Of a stretch of 64,000 nt of DNA, positions 1 to 9,463 are shown in pieces. Made by a program: the position numbers and the translations under genes. Within the stretch, counting starts at the first letter, position 1. Each line of letters begins with the position of its first letter. This DNA comes from Liquorilactobacillus mali KCTC 3596 = DSM 20444. Lineage in GTDB: Bacteria; Bacillota; Bacilli; Lactobacillales; Lactobacillaceae. The stretch is from the NCBI RefSeq assembly GCF_000260415.1, contig NZ_BACP01000026.1, positions 62,001-126,000 of the forward strand, read 5' to 3'. Below the pieces are notes generated by a model that saw only the letters and a list, made by a program, of their open reading frames with translations, did no database searches and had not been told where the DNA came from.

Positions 1-217
1 TTTCTTTAACTTTTTCAGGTGTAACTTCTTTGCCTTCTTTATTAAAAACTTGTAACATTTCGACATTACTGCGAAAAGTTGATCGAAAAGCAGCCAAATA
101 ATCTTCTCTAAGACTCTTTTGTTCAACTAATTCTGCCTTTGTCAAACCAACACTCTTTTTCTTCTTCGAAAGTTCATTAATTCGATTAATGAGTTCCTGC
201 GGAATTTTACCCTTCAT
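1..217 (-). CDS. DUF896 (YnzC/UPF0291) family protein, partial
   Basis: This reading frame runs off the left edge, so only the first 72 codons are present. It starts MKGKIPQELINRINELSKKK after a GAGGT ribosome site. The IPQELINRINEL helix and the basic stretch following it are typical of the small DUF896/YnzC proteins, helical hairpins of about 75-85 residues. In Bacillus ynzC lies in the lexA-yneA SOS cluster, and here the gene is divergent from lexA across a LexA box, so SOS control is likely. Its molecular function is unknown. The family call rests on recognition of the N-terminal motif and the context. Confidence 0.8.
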   Translation of the reverse strand, partial: MKGKIPQELINRINELSKKKKSVGLTKAELVEQKSLREDYLAAFRSTFRSNVEMLQVFNKEGKEVTPEKVKE

Positions 218-293
218 TTCATTACCTCACTGCTAATTATTATTGGACAGATTAATCATACATTAACAAATAACAATTTTCAAACATCTAATA

Positions 294-307
294 CGAACGT
301 TTGTTTG
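294..307. promoter_or_regulatory. LexA (SOS) box
   Basis: The sequence CGAACGTTTGTTTG fits the Firmicute LexA operator CGAAC-N4-GTTYG. It lies between the divergent DUF896 gene and lexA, 60 bases before the lexA start. It probably mediates lexA autoregulation and may control both genes. Confidence 0.85.
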
Positions 308-366
308 TAATGTATACCTATTTGTGTTAGAGTTATTTTATTAATAATGTGATTGAGGTGTCTTAA

Positions 367-993
367 ATGACAAAAGCTTCTGAAAAAAGACAAATGGCGG
401 TTCTTCGTTTTATTTATGAACGAGTCAATGAAAAGGGATATCCACCCACGGTTCGTGAGATCTGTCAAGCTGTTGATTTATCATCAACTTCTACTGTACA
501 CGGACATTTGGCACGACTTGAAAAAAAAGGATATCTCCAAAAGGACCCGACGAAACCGCGTGCAATTGAATTAACGACAATTGGTTTAGAAGCATTGGGA
601 ATTGAAGAGCATGCAGATTCAATTCCTATGCTTGGAACAGTTACAGCTGGAATGCCGATTCTTGCTGTGGAAGAGGCCTCTGAATACTTTCCACTACCAC
701 CTAACTTTAATTCTGCGGATGATCTCTTTATCCTAACTATTCGTGGTGAAAGTATGATCAATGCTGGAATATTGAACGGAGATCAGGTTATTGTCCGCAA
801 ACAAGAAAGCGCAGAAAACGGAGAAATTGTGATTGCAATGAACGATGATAATGAAGCAACCTGCAAACGTTTTTTCAAAGAAAACGGCTATTATCGCTTA
901 CAGCCTGAAAATGACACAATGGATCCAATTATTTTAGATTCAGTCGTCATCTTAGGTAAAGTTGTTGGACTATACCGCAACTTTATCTCATAG
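367..993 (+). CDS. lexA: SOS-response repressor LexA
   Basis: LexA represses the SOS regulon and cleaves itself when RecA is activated by DNA damage. The N-terminal winged helix-turn-helix covers about residues 1-65. It is followed by the self-cleavage site A94-G95 in VTAGMP and a C-terminal S24 peptidase domain with nucleophile S129 (GESM) and general base K167 (TCKRF). The length of 208 residues is normal. The ATG follows a GAGGTG ribosome site, and a LexA box lies 60 bases upstream. All catalytic residues are present, so it should be functional. Confidence 0.97.
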   Translation: MTKASEKRQMAVLRFIYERVNEKGYPPTVREICQAVDLSSTSTVHGHLARLEKKGYLQKDPTKPRAIELTTIGLEALGIEEHADSIPMLGTVTAGMPILAVEEASEYFPLPPNFNSADDLFILTIRGESMINAGILNGDQVIVRKQESAENGEIVIAMNDDNEATCKRFFKENGYYRLQPENDTMDPIILDSVVILGKVVGLYRNFIS

Positions 994-1029
994 AGATGAA
1001 GCCGCTATATCATATGTAGTATCCTAACA

Positions 1030-1086
1030 AAAGATCGCCCCTAGAGGTTTGAGCAAAAGCTAACCTTTAGAAGGCGATCTTTTTAA
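1030..1086. terminator. Bidirectional terminator between lexA and recN
   Basis: An AGATCGCC/GGCGATCT stem has an A run on its left and a T run on its right, so it can end both the lexA transcript and the convergent recN operon. Confidence 0.8.
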
Positions 1087-1143
1087 GTTTTGTAAATTAC
1101 ATAAAGTTGTAATTACTTCTTTTATTACTTTAAATTCATTATT

Positions 1144-2826
1144 CTAATTTCGTATTTTTTTCGCCATCTCAAGTAATTCCTTGGCGTGTTCCAATGTCAA
1201 TTTTGTAATCTCTGTCCCAGCTAACATCCTAGCAATTTCATTAATTCTCTTTTTTTCGTCTAATTTCTCAACGTTTGTCTCGGTTCGTCCTTTAATAACT
1301 TCCTTGGTAACAAGATAATGGTGATTACTAATAGCGGCTACCTGCGGCAAATGTGTAATACACAAGACTTGAGATAATTGTGCAATCTGACTAATCTTCT
1401 CAGCCATCGCTTGAGCAACTCGACCACTAACACCAGTATCAACTTCATCAAAAATGATACTTGTTAAGTTTCGATCCCTCGAAAAAATCGTCTTTAACGC
1501 CAACATAATGCGTGAGAGTTCACCACCAGATGCAATTTTTACCAATGGCCCACTAGCTTCACCTTGATTGGTTTGAATGTAAAATTCCACACGATCAATT
1601 CCATTACTTGATAGCACGTTCTTATCCGTTACAAAGCGTACTTCAAATTTAGCTTTATCCATATAAAGAGACTTCAACTGTAATTCAACCGCTTTTGATA
1701 GTTGTTTAGCAGTTTTAGTCCTCTCATGACTCAACTTTTCTGCCGTTTGTAACGCTGTGTTATAAGCTTCATCAACAGCCTTTTGTTGAACTTCACTATC
1801 TTCATCTGCACTTTGCATCTGTGCTAATTCTTTTTCAATCTTATTGTAATAATTCAAAACTTTTTCAATTGAATTACCATATTTGTGCTCAAGCTGTCTG
1901 ATTATTTCCAATCTCTGGTTGGTCTGGTTTAACTCATCTTCATTCCACTCCATTACATCTAATTCATTCGAAATATCATGTGCAACATCTTGCAGCGTAT
2001 AGAACGCACTCGATAAATTATCTGCAATATTGTGTAAATCCTCAGATAAGTTTCCCACTTTTTGCGTTGCTTCAGCAACATCACCTAAACGCCCCAAAAA
2101 ATCAACCTCATCACCCGAAAGTAGTTCATAACCTTGTGACAATGCCTCACGAATAGTTTGGAAGTTTTCAAGTTTTTGCTTCTTAGTTTCCAGCTCTTCG
2201 TCTTCTCCTAAAACAAGATTAGCATCACCAATCTCTTGAACCTGAAACTGAAGCATATCCAATCTTTGAGCCCATTTCTGTTCATCTGATTGTCTTTTCT
2301 TTAAAATTTTTAATTTTTCATGATAAATTTTGAATAATTTGTCATATTTGCCTTTCAAATCTGTAGTTTTTTGGCTGTATTGATCTAAAAGGCCTATATG
2401 ATTCTCTGAATTCATTAACATCTGGTGCTCATTCTGTCCATGAATATCTATAAGCTGATTCCCAATCTTTTTCAGTGCTGTCAGTGTTACCAATGTATTA
2501 TTAATACGACAGACACTCCTACCATTGCGATAAAGCTCTCGCTGAATAATCAATGCATCCTCATCCGTCGTAATTCCGAGTTTTTCTACATCATGTCTTA
2601 TCTTGACACTCTTGGGGAATCCAAATAAACCCTGTAAAACTGCTTTGTTGGCTCCCTTACGAATAAATTCCTGCGAACCTCTTCCGCCAGCTAAGAGGCC
2701 TAAAGCATCAATTACTATTGATTTACCAGCACCTGTCTCACCAGTCAAAACCGTCATTTTAGATTCAAAATTAATATCAAGTTTTTCAATGATAGCGAAA
2801 TCTCTAATCATTAATTCGCGTAACAT
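1144..2826 (-). CDS. recN: DNA repair protein RecN
   Basis: RecN is an SMC-like ATPase that acts early in double-strand break repair. Walker A is GETGAGKS at residues 29-36, the ABC signature ASGGELSR lies near residue 430, and Walker B SIIFDEVDTG is at residues 456-465. The middle is a long coiled coil, as expected. The length of 560 residues matches the family. The ATG follows AAAGGA and lies 15 bases after argR. In many lactobacilli argR-recN closes this operon, and the shared terminator lies just downstream. Confidence 0.97.
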   Translation of the reverse strand: MLRELMIRDFAIIEKLDINFESKMTVLTGETGAGKSIVIDALGLLAGGRGSQEFIRKGANKAVLQGLFGFPKSVKIRHDVEKLGITTDEDALIIQRELYRNGRSVCRINNTLVTLTALKKIGNQLIDIHGQNEHQMLMNSENHIGLLDQYSQKTTDLKGKYDKLFKIYHEKLKILKKRQSDEQKWAQRLDMLQFQVQEIGDANLVLGEDEELETKKQKLENFQTIREALSQGYELLSGDEVDFLGRLGDVAEATQKVGNLSEDLHNIADNLSSAFYTLQDVAHDISNELDVMEWNEDELNQTNQRLEIIRQLEHKYGNSIEKVLNYYNKIEKELAQMQSADEDSEVQQKAVDEAYNTALQTAEKLSHERTKTAKQLSKAVELQLKSLYMDKAKFEVRFVTDKNVLSSNGIDRVEFYIQTNQGEASGPLVKIASGGELSRIMLALKTIFSRDRNLTSIIFDEVDTGVSGRVAQAMAEKISQIAQLSQVLCITHLPQVAAISNHHYLVTKEVIKGRTETNVEKLDEKKRINEIARMLAGTEITKLTLEHAKELLEMAKKIRN

Positions 2827-2841
2827 CTCATCATTCCTTTG

Positions 2842-3294
2842 TTAGTTGGTCATCCCAAGGACTAATTCTTGTGCTGCCTTTGCCTCATCAACTGATTTTG
2901 CAATTACCAAAACTGTATCATCATCGCCTAAAGTACCAAAAATCTCTTCATAGTGCATCTGGTCTATCAAACTAGCTATTACTGGACCATTTCCCGGTGA
3001 AACCTTAATTAGTAAGAGTTCATTTTGAATACGTGAGGATAAATATGCATTTCTTAATGTATTTCGTAATTTTTTCTCTGAATTTAGTTTCTTCTCCGTT
3101 GGGAGACTGTATTGGTATTCACCGCTTGAAGAAGGTAACTTAATCAGCTGCATTTCTTTTACATCACGTGAAATCGTTGCTTGTGTGACATCAATACCTT
3201 GTTCTTTCAAAAGCTTAACGATGTCTTCTTGTCTATCAATACTGTACTGTAACAACAAATCCTTTATCGCTTTTTGCCGCTCTTGTTTCCGCAT
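2842..3294 (-). CDS. argR: Arginine repressor family regulator (ArgR/AhrC)
   Basis: This arginine-responsive regulator binds ARG boxes. The N-terminal winged helix contains the family signature TQATISRDVKEM, and the C-terminal hexamerisation/arginine-binding domain contains GTLGDDDTVLVI. I chose the ATG at 3294 (MRKQERQ), which gives 150 residues, the usual size. An upstream in-frame ATG at 3324 or a GTG at 3303 next to GGGGGA is possible. It lies between tlyA and recN, a conserved Firmicute order. Whether it controls arginine metabolism locally cannot be told, because no arginine genes are in the window. Confidence 0.93.
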   Translation of the reverse strand: MRKQERQKAIKDLLLQYSIDRQEDIVKLLKEQGIDVTQATISRDVKEMQLIKLPSSSGEYQYSLPTEKKLNSEKKLRNTLRNAYLSSRIQNELLLIKVSPGNGPVIASLIDQMHYEEIFGTLGDDDTVLVIAKSVDEAKAAQELVLGMTN

Positions 3295-3388
3295 ACCAAT
3301 CACCAATCCCCCACATTTATTCATAATTTATTATTATAATAGCCTATTTTGAATAAATATTAAAGAAAAAGCTTATAAAAATTAATGA

Positions 3389-4204
3389 TTATTTACCGAA
3401 AGTTGTATATGCTTGTTCAATTAGTTCTTTATTATCAATTCCTGTTCTGTTAACTCCGTTGCCAGCGACTTTTTTCAGATGACAAATAAATTCAATATTA
3501 CCTTCACCACCTGTGATTGGAGAAAAATCAATTCCACAGACATCAAAATCTGCCTCTAGTGCAAAACTAATAATTTTGTCTAATACTGCCAAATGGACTT
3601 TTTTATCCCTAACGATACCATTCTTCCCGACATTAGCCTTACCAGCCTCAAATTGAGGTTTAATCAGCGCCACCACATCACCTGAATCTTGCAGGATTGC
3701 ATGCAAAGGCGGTAAAATCAGCTCAAGGGAGATAAAGGAAACATCTATCGTAGCAAAATCTGGTAAGCCTTCAGTGAAATCTTCGGGTTTACTATATCGA
3801 AAATTTGTATTTTCCATTACAATTACACGTGGATCTTGTCTAATTTTCCAAGCCAATTGATTAGTTCCTACATCCAATGCATAACTCATTTTCGCACCAT
3901 TTTGCAATGCAACATCCGTAAATCCACCGGTAGAAGAGCCAATATCAAGGACAGTTTTATTCTTAATTTCTACATCAAAAACCTTGAGTGCCTTTTCAAG
4001 TTTATAGCCGCCTCGACTCACATAAGGCATCTTTTTCCCCTTAAAATGCAGTTCAGTTTCAATATTAATTTTCATTCCGGGCTTATCTAAGCGTTCTTCA
4101 TTTTCACCTAATATTTCTCCAGCCATTACCGCCCGTTTTGCTTGTTCACGTGTATCAAAAAGACCTTGTTGAACAAGCATTACATCAACTCGTTCCTTCT
4201 TCAT
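3389..4204 (-). CDS. tlyA: TlyA family rRNA 2'-O-methyltransferase
   Basis: This is a SAM-dependent methyltransferase of the TlyA family, whose characterised members modify cytidine 2'-O positions in rRNA. An N-terminal S4 RNA-binding domain (KKERVDVMLVQQGL) precedes an FtsJ-like domain with the SAM motif LDIGSSTGGFTD. The start MKKERVD at 4204 follows GAGAAAGGAAAG and overlaps the ispA stop as TAATG; a longer upstream frame is a readthrough artefact. The resulting 271 residues fit the family. The exact rRNA target is not shown by the sequence. Confidence 0.92.
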   Translation of the reverse strand: MKKERVDVMLVQQGLFDTREQAKRAVMAGEILGENEERLDKPGMKINIETELHFKGKKMPYVSRGGYKLEKALKVFDVEIKNKTVLDIGSSTGGFTDVALQNGAKMSYALDVGTNQLAWKIRQDPRVIVMENTNFRYSKPEDFTEGLPDFATIDVSFISLELILPPLHAILQDSGDVVALIKPQFEAGKANVGKNGIVRDKKVHLAVLDKIISFALEADFDVCGIDFSPITGGEGNIEFICHLKKVAGNGVNRTGIDNKELIEQAYTTFGK

Positions 4205-5088
4205 TAGCTTTCCTTTCTCTTGAAATATTCTAGAAAATCCGCTAAAACACAATCACTAGCATTTAATTTTACCAACGCACCCTCTGCTTCTTCAATTGCC
4301 TGTTCCAATCTTTGATAAGCACCATCAAGTCCTAAAATTACTGGATATGTGTTTTTGTTTTCACCTTTATCCTTATGCACTGCTTTTCCCATCTCTTTTG
4401 TTGTTGAGACTACATCCAAAATGTCATCATATATCTGAAAAGCTAGTCCAAAAGAAGCACCAAAGTTCACCAACAACTCAAGTTCTTCTTTTTCTGTTTT
4501 ACAAAGGATTCCTCCTGCTTGACATGCATATCTTAATAAAGCTCCAGTTTTTCTTTCGTGAACTTTCTTCAATTGTTCAAGATTCAGTGTTTTGTGCTCA
4601 CCCTCTATATCTGCAATCTGTCCACTGACCATGCCTTCAGGTCCTGCAGCTTTTGCCAAAGCAGCTATTAGGTCAACTTTACTCTTTGAGTCCAATCCAG
4701 TTCTTGCAACCCAATCAAATGCAAGTGTTAATAAACCATCACCTGCTAAAACAGCTTCAGCCTGCCCGAATACCTTATGATTTGTTGCTTTGCCCCTTCG
4801 AAGATCGTCATTATCCATTTCTGGTAAATCATCATGAATCAGTGAATACGTATGTAGAAATTCAAGACTACCAGCAACGGCCAAGACATCATCATCAATT
4901 GATCTGTTATAAAATGAACAAATTGCCATAATCATAAGTGGACGAATTCTTTTCCCACCGATTTCGACAGAATAAGCCATTGCATCTTTCAAAGTTGTTT
5001 CTGCGGATAAGTTATTCAAAAATTCTGCGATTTTTTTCTCAAATTTAGGCAAATTTGTGCTTTGAAAATCCTGCATTCTTTTATTCAT
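4204..5088 (-). CDS. ispA: Polyprenyl synthetase (farnesyl diphosphate synthase, IspA)
   Basis: The enzyme condenses IPP with allylic diphosphates to make FPP, a precursor of undecaprenyl phosphate. The first aspartate-rich motif is [10 protein letters not shown] at residues 86-95, and the second contains YDDILD. The GGKRIRP substrate-binding motif is near residue 45. The start MNKRMQDF overlaps the xseB stop (ATGAATAA), giving 294 residues. The xseA-xseB-ispA-tlyA order is standard in Firmicutes. Chain length is inferred from family and context. Confidence 0.94.
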   Translation of the reverse strand: MNKRMQDFQSTNLPKFEKKIAEFLNNLSAETTLKDAMAYSVEIGGKRIRPLMIMAICSFYNRSIDDDVLAVAGSLEFLHTYSLIHDDLPEMDNDDLRRGKATNHKVFGQAEAVLAGDGLLTLAFDWVARTGLDSKSKVDLIAALAKAAGPEGMVSGQIADIEGEHKTLNLEQLKKVHERKTGALLRYACQAGGILCKTEKEELELLVNFGASFGLAFQIYDDILDVVSTTKEMGKAVHKDKGENKNTYPVILGLDGAYQRLEQAIEEAEGALVKLNASDCVLADFLEYFKRKES

Positions 5089-5311
5089 TAGTCGAATCTC
5101 TTTCAAAATCAGTCTTATTTCCATCTTTATCCATCACTTTTGCAAGTGTTTTTTCAGCATTTTCAAGTGTTTTTTGCAATTCGTTGCTGAGAGAAACGCC
5201 CTTCTGAAATTCCTCTAAAGCCTGTTCCAATGGTACATCACCTTGTTCAAGCTTCTGAACGATTTCTTCCAAGTCTTTCAAATTATCTTCAAAGTTCTTT
5301 TTTTCAGCCAT
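5081..5311 (-). CDS. xseB: Exodeoxyribonuclease VII small subunit
   Basis: XseB is the small subunit of exonuclease VII, a single-strand-specific nuclease that many copies of XseB form with XseA. The 76-residue protein has the family pattern [20 protein letters not shown] followed by a helix with [11 protein letters not shown]. It overlaps the xseA end by eight bases and the ispA start by eight, indicating translational coupling. If the xseA frameshift is real, this subunit would lack its partner. Confidence 0.95.
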   Translation of the reverse strand: MAEKKNFEDNLKDLEEIVQKLEQGDVPLEQALEEFQKGVSLSNELQKTLENAEKTLAKVMDKDGNKTDFERDSTNE

Positions 5312-6657
5312 TATTCTTTGTCCTCCTTAATTCCATCACTTTTGCTTTTGCATTGCCATCTTGCAAATGAATATCTATCACGTCATCTGTTTTAAGTTGC
5401 ACAACGGACTTTATGATTCTTTGTTCATTATCAGATACATAGCTATACCCTCGACCCATAATTTTCAACGGGCTCAGCATATCCAAGTCGGAGATTGCTT
5501 TTTCCAGTCTCTGCTCATTTTTTTGAAAATAATTTTTAATTGCGCGATCAAGTTGTTGTGTTAAATATTCAACTTTTGAGTCGTACAAATGCAACTTTTC
5601 AAAGGGGGCCTGTTCTTGCAGCCTTTGTATTAAGGACCTAGCCACTCTTTCATGCTCGGTCATTCTTTGCTGAAGTGCTTGTTGTGCGCGTTTTTTAAGA
5701 TAATCAATTTTTTTGCAGATAACCTTCATAAAGCCGTCCAGGTTGTTGAAAAACATATGAACTAATCAATTTATTAACCAGTTGCTGTTTCAGTTTAATC
5801 CTAGATTGCAGATTTTGCAGCAATCTTATGCGTAATTGTTGAATCTTCAAAATTTCATCACTGAGCACTGGTACGGCTAATTCTGCTGCAGCAGTTGGCG
5901 TAGCCGCCCTGACATCTGCTACTAAATCAGCAATTGTCGTATCAGTTTCGTGGCCGACAGAAGAAATGACCGGAATCTGACATTCAAAAATCGCTCGTGC
6001 AACCACTTCTTCATTAAACGGCCACAGGTCTTCAATGGAGCCACCTCCACGTCCAATTATGAGCGTATCAAAATTACCAATTTCTTCGACTTGCTGAATT
6101 CGTGCAACAATATCAGCAGCAGCGCTCTCTCCTTGAACAAGAGCTGGAAACAAAACAATCTGGGCAATTGGATAACGCCGCCTGATAGTGGTCATTATAT
6201 CTTTGATTACGGCACCAGATGGACTCGTAATTACGGCTATTTTTCGAGGAAATCTTGGCAAAAATTTCTTTTCAACACCAAATAATCCTTCTTGGGCAAG
6301 TTTCTTCTTTAGCTGTTCATAAGCTTGGTATAGGGCACCAACACCATCGGGTTCCATTCTTTCGATGTATATCTGATACCCCCCATTTGCTTCATAAAGT
6401 GATATTCGACCAACTACAAGAACTTTCATTCCTTCTTCTGGCTTGAACTTAACCTTATCAAAAGCAGATCTGAACATAATCGCATTTATTTTTGCATGCT
6501 CATCTTTGAGACTAAAATATTGATGAGCATTGGGGCGAGGACGATAATTAGAGATTTCCCCAGTTAAATATACTTTGCCCAAATAAGGATCAGCATCAAA
6601 CTTTCGCTTCAGATATTTTGTCAGTGAACTCACTGTTAAATACGCTTTTTCTGACAA
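5304..6657 (-). pseudogene. xseA: Exodeoxyribonuclease VII large subunit, frameshifted
   Basis: The gene lies in two overlapping frames. The first (6657-5704) has the OB-fold N-terminus (LTVSSLTKYLKRKF) and the catalytic-domain motif IIGRGGGSIEDLWPFNEE, then ends GRLYEGYLQKN-stop. The second (from about 5714 to 5304) continues with DYLKKRAQQAL, the coiled-coil tail. The break is at seven As on the coding strand (5708-5714). Removing one A would read YLQKIDYLKKR, the expected family sequence, and give a protein of about 450 residues. It could be a sequence error, a mutation or a slippage site. Neighbours folD and xseB are intact. Confidence 0.93.
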
Positions 6658-6672
6658 TTTTTATCCTCCATT

Positions 6673-7518
6673 TTATCTTTCTGCAAACTTAACCGTCTGT
6701 TCTAATAATAATGCAATCGTCATTGGTCCTACACCTCCGGGAACCGGTGTAATTGCTTCAGCTATCGGTTCAACCTCGGTAAAATCAACATCCCCCACTA
6801 ATTTACCTGCTGCATTACGGTTCATCCCCACATCAACCACAACAACCCCTGGCTTGACATCAGCCGCCTTAATAAATTCAGCTCGACCGATTGCAACAAT
6901 CAAAATATCTGCTTGCCGTGTCAACTCACGCAAATTAGCAGTCTTGCTATGAGTAACAGTAACGGTTGCATCTGCATTCAACAACAACGCAGCAATTGGA
7001 CGACCAACAATATTGCTACGGCCAACAACAACTGCATGTTTTCCAGCAACATCAATCTGATGCTCTGCTAATAACCTCATAATACCATGTGGTGTACAAG
7101 GCAGCGACTGTGGATTATTGAGAAAAAGTTGTCCAACATTTAAGGGATGAAATCCGTCAACATCCTTTGACGGATCAATCTCTGCAGTTATTTTCGCAGA
7201 ATCAATTTGCGGAGGCAATGGCAGTTGTACTAAAATTCCATGAATAGAAGGATCAACATTCAACTTAGCAATCAATGCTAATAACTCCTCTTCGGTCGTT
7301 GTCTCTGGTAACTTAAAATCGTGTGTCGCGAGTCCAACTTCTGCCGCTGCACGATGCTTATTGCGTACATATATTTGGCTTGCACTATCAGTACCAACTA
7401 AAATAACCGCTAGTGCTGGAACAATTCCACGCTCGCGCAAACGAGCCGTCCGCTGCTTTAATTGTTGTCTGATTTTATGTGAAAGTGCACGTCCATCTAG
7501 AATTTCAGTCATCATCAT
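6673..7518 (-). CDS. folD: Methylenetetrahydrofolate dehydrogenase/cyclohydrolase FolD
   Basis: FolD interconverts 5,10-methylene-, methenyl- and 10-formyl-tetrahydrofolate. The substrate-binding stretch YVRNKHRAA, the catalytic-domain motif QLPLP, the NADP-binding VVGRSNIVGRP and the C-terminal PGGVGPMT are all visible. The length of 281 residues is normal. Three ATG codons stand in tandem at the start; with the AGGA just upstream, the second or third is better spaced, so 7515 or 7512 may be used. It lies just before xseA. Together with fhs near 60 kb it forms the one-carbon pathway of this window. Confidence 0.96.
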   Translation of the reverse strand: MMMTEILDGRALSHKIRQQLKQRTARLRERGIVPALAVILVGTDSASQIYVRNKHRAAAEVGLATHDFKLPETTTEEELLALIAKLNVDPSIHGILVQLPLPPQIDSAKITAEIDPSKDVDGFHPLNVGQLFLNNPQSLPCTPHGIMRLLAEHQIDVAGKHAVVVGRSNIVGRPIAALLLNADATVTVTHSKTANLRELTRQADILIVAIGRAEFIKAADVKPGVVVVDVGMNRNAAGKLVGDVDFTEVEPIAEAITPVPGGVGPMTIALLLEQTVKFAER

Positions 7519-7824
7519 TCATCCTAACTTATGTAATTGTTGAACACTTTAATGCTCATACCTGCATTCCATTTTAGCATACCTAACTAACTTTTCATCA
7601 AATTCATACATGATTAATCAGTAAAATTTATCAGATTACTCTTGATAAATGTGGACTCAATGAAAAAATAAATTTCTGGTTAATTTTCAAAAACTGCTCT
7701 ATTCTTGATAACAAGAACTTACTAAATTCAAAAAATTTTAGCACTGTAATCTTATTTTTCTAATTCAGTGGATTCCTTCAAAATAAGTTCAAGTCTAATA
7801 ACCGTTTATCAAATTATTTTTTCA
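7519..7824. other. Intergenic region upstream of folD
   Basis: No gene was seen in this AT-rich gap. On the minus strand a possible folD promoter has -10 TAAAAT near 7571-7576 and a poorly spaced TTGATG upstream. No other convincing site was found. Confidence 0.4.
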
Positions 7825-7863
7825 ACAAAAAAACACCTAAGTAGATAATAACCTAGATGTTTC
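7825..7863 (-). terminator. Terminator of the efp-asp23-nusB operon
   Basis: On the minus strand AACATCTAGG pairs with CTTAGGTGTT (ten pairs including G-U) and is followed by seven Ts, 50 bases after nusB. Confidence 0.8.
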
Positions 7864-7911
7864 AAATTTAAACATTCATCTTTCAGTGTTAAGTTAAACT
7901 GTTTCGCTTTT

Positions 7912-8322
7912 TTACTTTGAGATCAAGTTTGACAATACTCCGTTAACAAAACGACGTGATTTCTCGTCACTAAACTCCTTTGTTAACTCCAAAGCCTCGT
8001 TTAAAGCAACCTTACTTGGAATATCATCAACATTCTGAATTTCAAAGATTGCTAATCGCAGAATAATTACATCTGTTTTGTTAAGGCGCGCAAGAGTCCA
8101 GCCTTGACCCAAATATTTTTGGATAGTTGCATCAAGCTCTGCTTTTTTCTCGTTAACACCTGTAACTAAAATACGAACATAACTTGGTATTTCTTCGGTT
8201 TCATTTTCATCATCATCTCTGACTTGACAGTACAGTTCATCAACAACAATATCTTGATTGCTCTCCATTGCAAATAACATCTGAAAGGCAATTTTGCGCA
8301 TATCGTGTCTACTCATAGTCAC
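7912..8322 (-). CDS. nusB: Transcription antitermination factor NusB
   Basis: NusB binds boxA RNA with S10 and promotes antitermination of rRNA operons. The helical fold begins SRHDMRKIAFQMLFAMES and ends with the conserved IPSKVALNEALELTKEFSD and FVNGVLSNLI. The length is 136 residues if a GTG start overlapping the asp23 stop (GTGA) is used; an ATG two codons later (8316) is equally plausible. The efp-asp23-nusB order is common in Firmicutes. Confidence 0.95.
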   Translation of the reverse strand: MTMSRHDMRKIAFQMLFAMESNQDIVVDELYCQVRDDDENETEEIPSYVRILVTGVNEKKAELDATIQKYLGQGWTLARLNKTDVIILRLAIFEIQNVDDIPSKVALNEALELTKEFSDEKSRRFVNGVLSNLISK

Positions 8323-8753
8323 TTCTCGCCACCATTTTCCTCATCAAATAAATTATTAGGATCAACGGTCGGAACTTGCTTCTCAGGAACGACTCCTTGA
8401 ACATAGACGTCTACTGTTGCTAACTCTAACCCTGTCATAAATAATAGTTGTTGCTTAACTTTTTCTTGAATTTCAGATGCAACTTTAGGTACCGAGACAC
8501 CATAGTTCAAAAAAACATAGATTTCAACTGTCAATGTATCAAGTGACTGGCCGAGTTTGACCCCTTTGCCACGGCTCTTACGCCCAAAAAGTTCATTAAC
8601 ACTATTGGCAAGCGAACCACGCATTGAATAAACACCATCAACCTGGTTTGCAGCAATACCGACAATCACTTCGATTACTTCGGGTGCAATCTCAATGTGT
8701 CCTAGTGTTGCTTCCTTGCTTTCTATGATAATGTTATTATTTTCTGCCATCAT
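8319..8753 (-). CDS. Asp23/Gls24 family envelope stress response protein
   Basis: This is a YqhY-type member of the Asp23/Gls24 family. The sequence has the family pattern IEIAPEVIEVIVGIAANQVDG, then a glycine-rich loop, GVSVPKVASEIQEKVKQQ and a terminal VDVYVQGV. The start at 8753 follows AAAGGAGG; the frame open further upstream begins inside the ribosome site. Proteins of this type located between efp and nusB have been linked to control of acetyl-CoA carboxylase in Bacillus, a role that is only inferred here. The acidic tail ends GGEK. Confidence 0.9.
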   Translation of the reverse strand: MMAENNNIIIESKEATLGHIEIAPEVIEVIVGIAANQVDGVYSMRGSLANSVNELFGRKSRGKGVKLGQSLDTLTVEIYVFLNYGVSVPKVASEIQEKVKQQLLFMTGLELATVDVYVQGVVPEKQVPTVDPNNLFDEENGGEK

Positions 8754-8769
8754 CGAAACCTCCTTTGAT

Positions 8770-9327
8770 TTAGGCACGAGAAATATAACTACCGTCTTGG
8801 GTATTGATTGTTAATACGTCACCTTCATTAATGAAGAATGGAACCTGAACAACTAACCCAGTTTCAAGAGTAGCTGGTTTAGAACCACCAGAAGCAGTAT
8901 CCCCTTTGATTCCTGGTTCTGTAGCTTTAACTTCAAGATCAACGGTGTTTGGTAATTCTACCCCAAGTGTTTCGGAACCATACATAATAATACTTACTAC
9001 CATATTCTCTTTTAAATAATTTAGCTCTTGTTTAACACGTTCTTCTGGCAACTCAAGTTGTTCATATGTTTCCATGTCCATGAATACATGGCTAGTTCCA
9101 TCAGCATAAAGATACTGCATCTTCTTATTGTCGATTTGTGCTCTTTCTACTTTTTCGCCTGCACGGAATGTTTTTTCTTGAACCGCACCACTACGTAAGT
9201 TCTTAAGTTTTGAGCGCACAAAAGCTGAACCCTTACCTGGTTTAACATGCTGAAACTCAACAACACGCCAAATCTCTCCATCAACCAAAATTGTTAAACC
9301 GTTTTTAAAATCATTTACTGAAATCAT
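8770..9327 (-). CDS. efp: Translation elongation factor P
   Basis: EF-P relieves ribosome stalling at polyproline stretches. The three-domain protein of 185 residues contains the N-terminal KOW-like part with [17 protein letters not shown], including the tip lysine region, and ends [12 protein letters not shown] as in the family. The ATG has a good GGAGG upstream. It is the first gene of efp-asp23-nusB. Confidence 0.97.
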   Translation of the reverse strand: MISVNDFKNGLTILVDGEIWRVVEFQHVKPGKGSAFVRSKLKNLRSGAVQEKTFRAGEKVERAQIDNKKMQYLYADGTSHVFMDMETYEQLELPEERVKQELNYLKENMVVSIIMYGSETLGVELPNTVDLEVKATEPGIKGDTASGGSKPATLETGLVVQVPFFINEGDVLTINTQDGSYISRA

Positions 9328-9463
9328 TGTAATCCTCCTACAAATTATATCTCCGGGCAGTTACTCTTGAGATCATTCTACCATATAACCATCACACAAA
9401 ATTTCCCAGAGTAATAGAACACATTTTATAATAGCAACACTTTGCACAAAAAAGCAAGTTTAT

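Noticed and set aside
5700-5760. Programmed frameshift in xseA
   Set aside because: The needed shift is +1 at CAA-AAA-AAT, and no known +1 signal (stop plus rare codon or internal SD) was seen; a homopolymer error is simpler.
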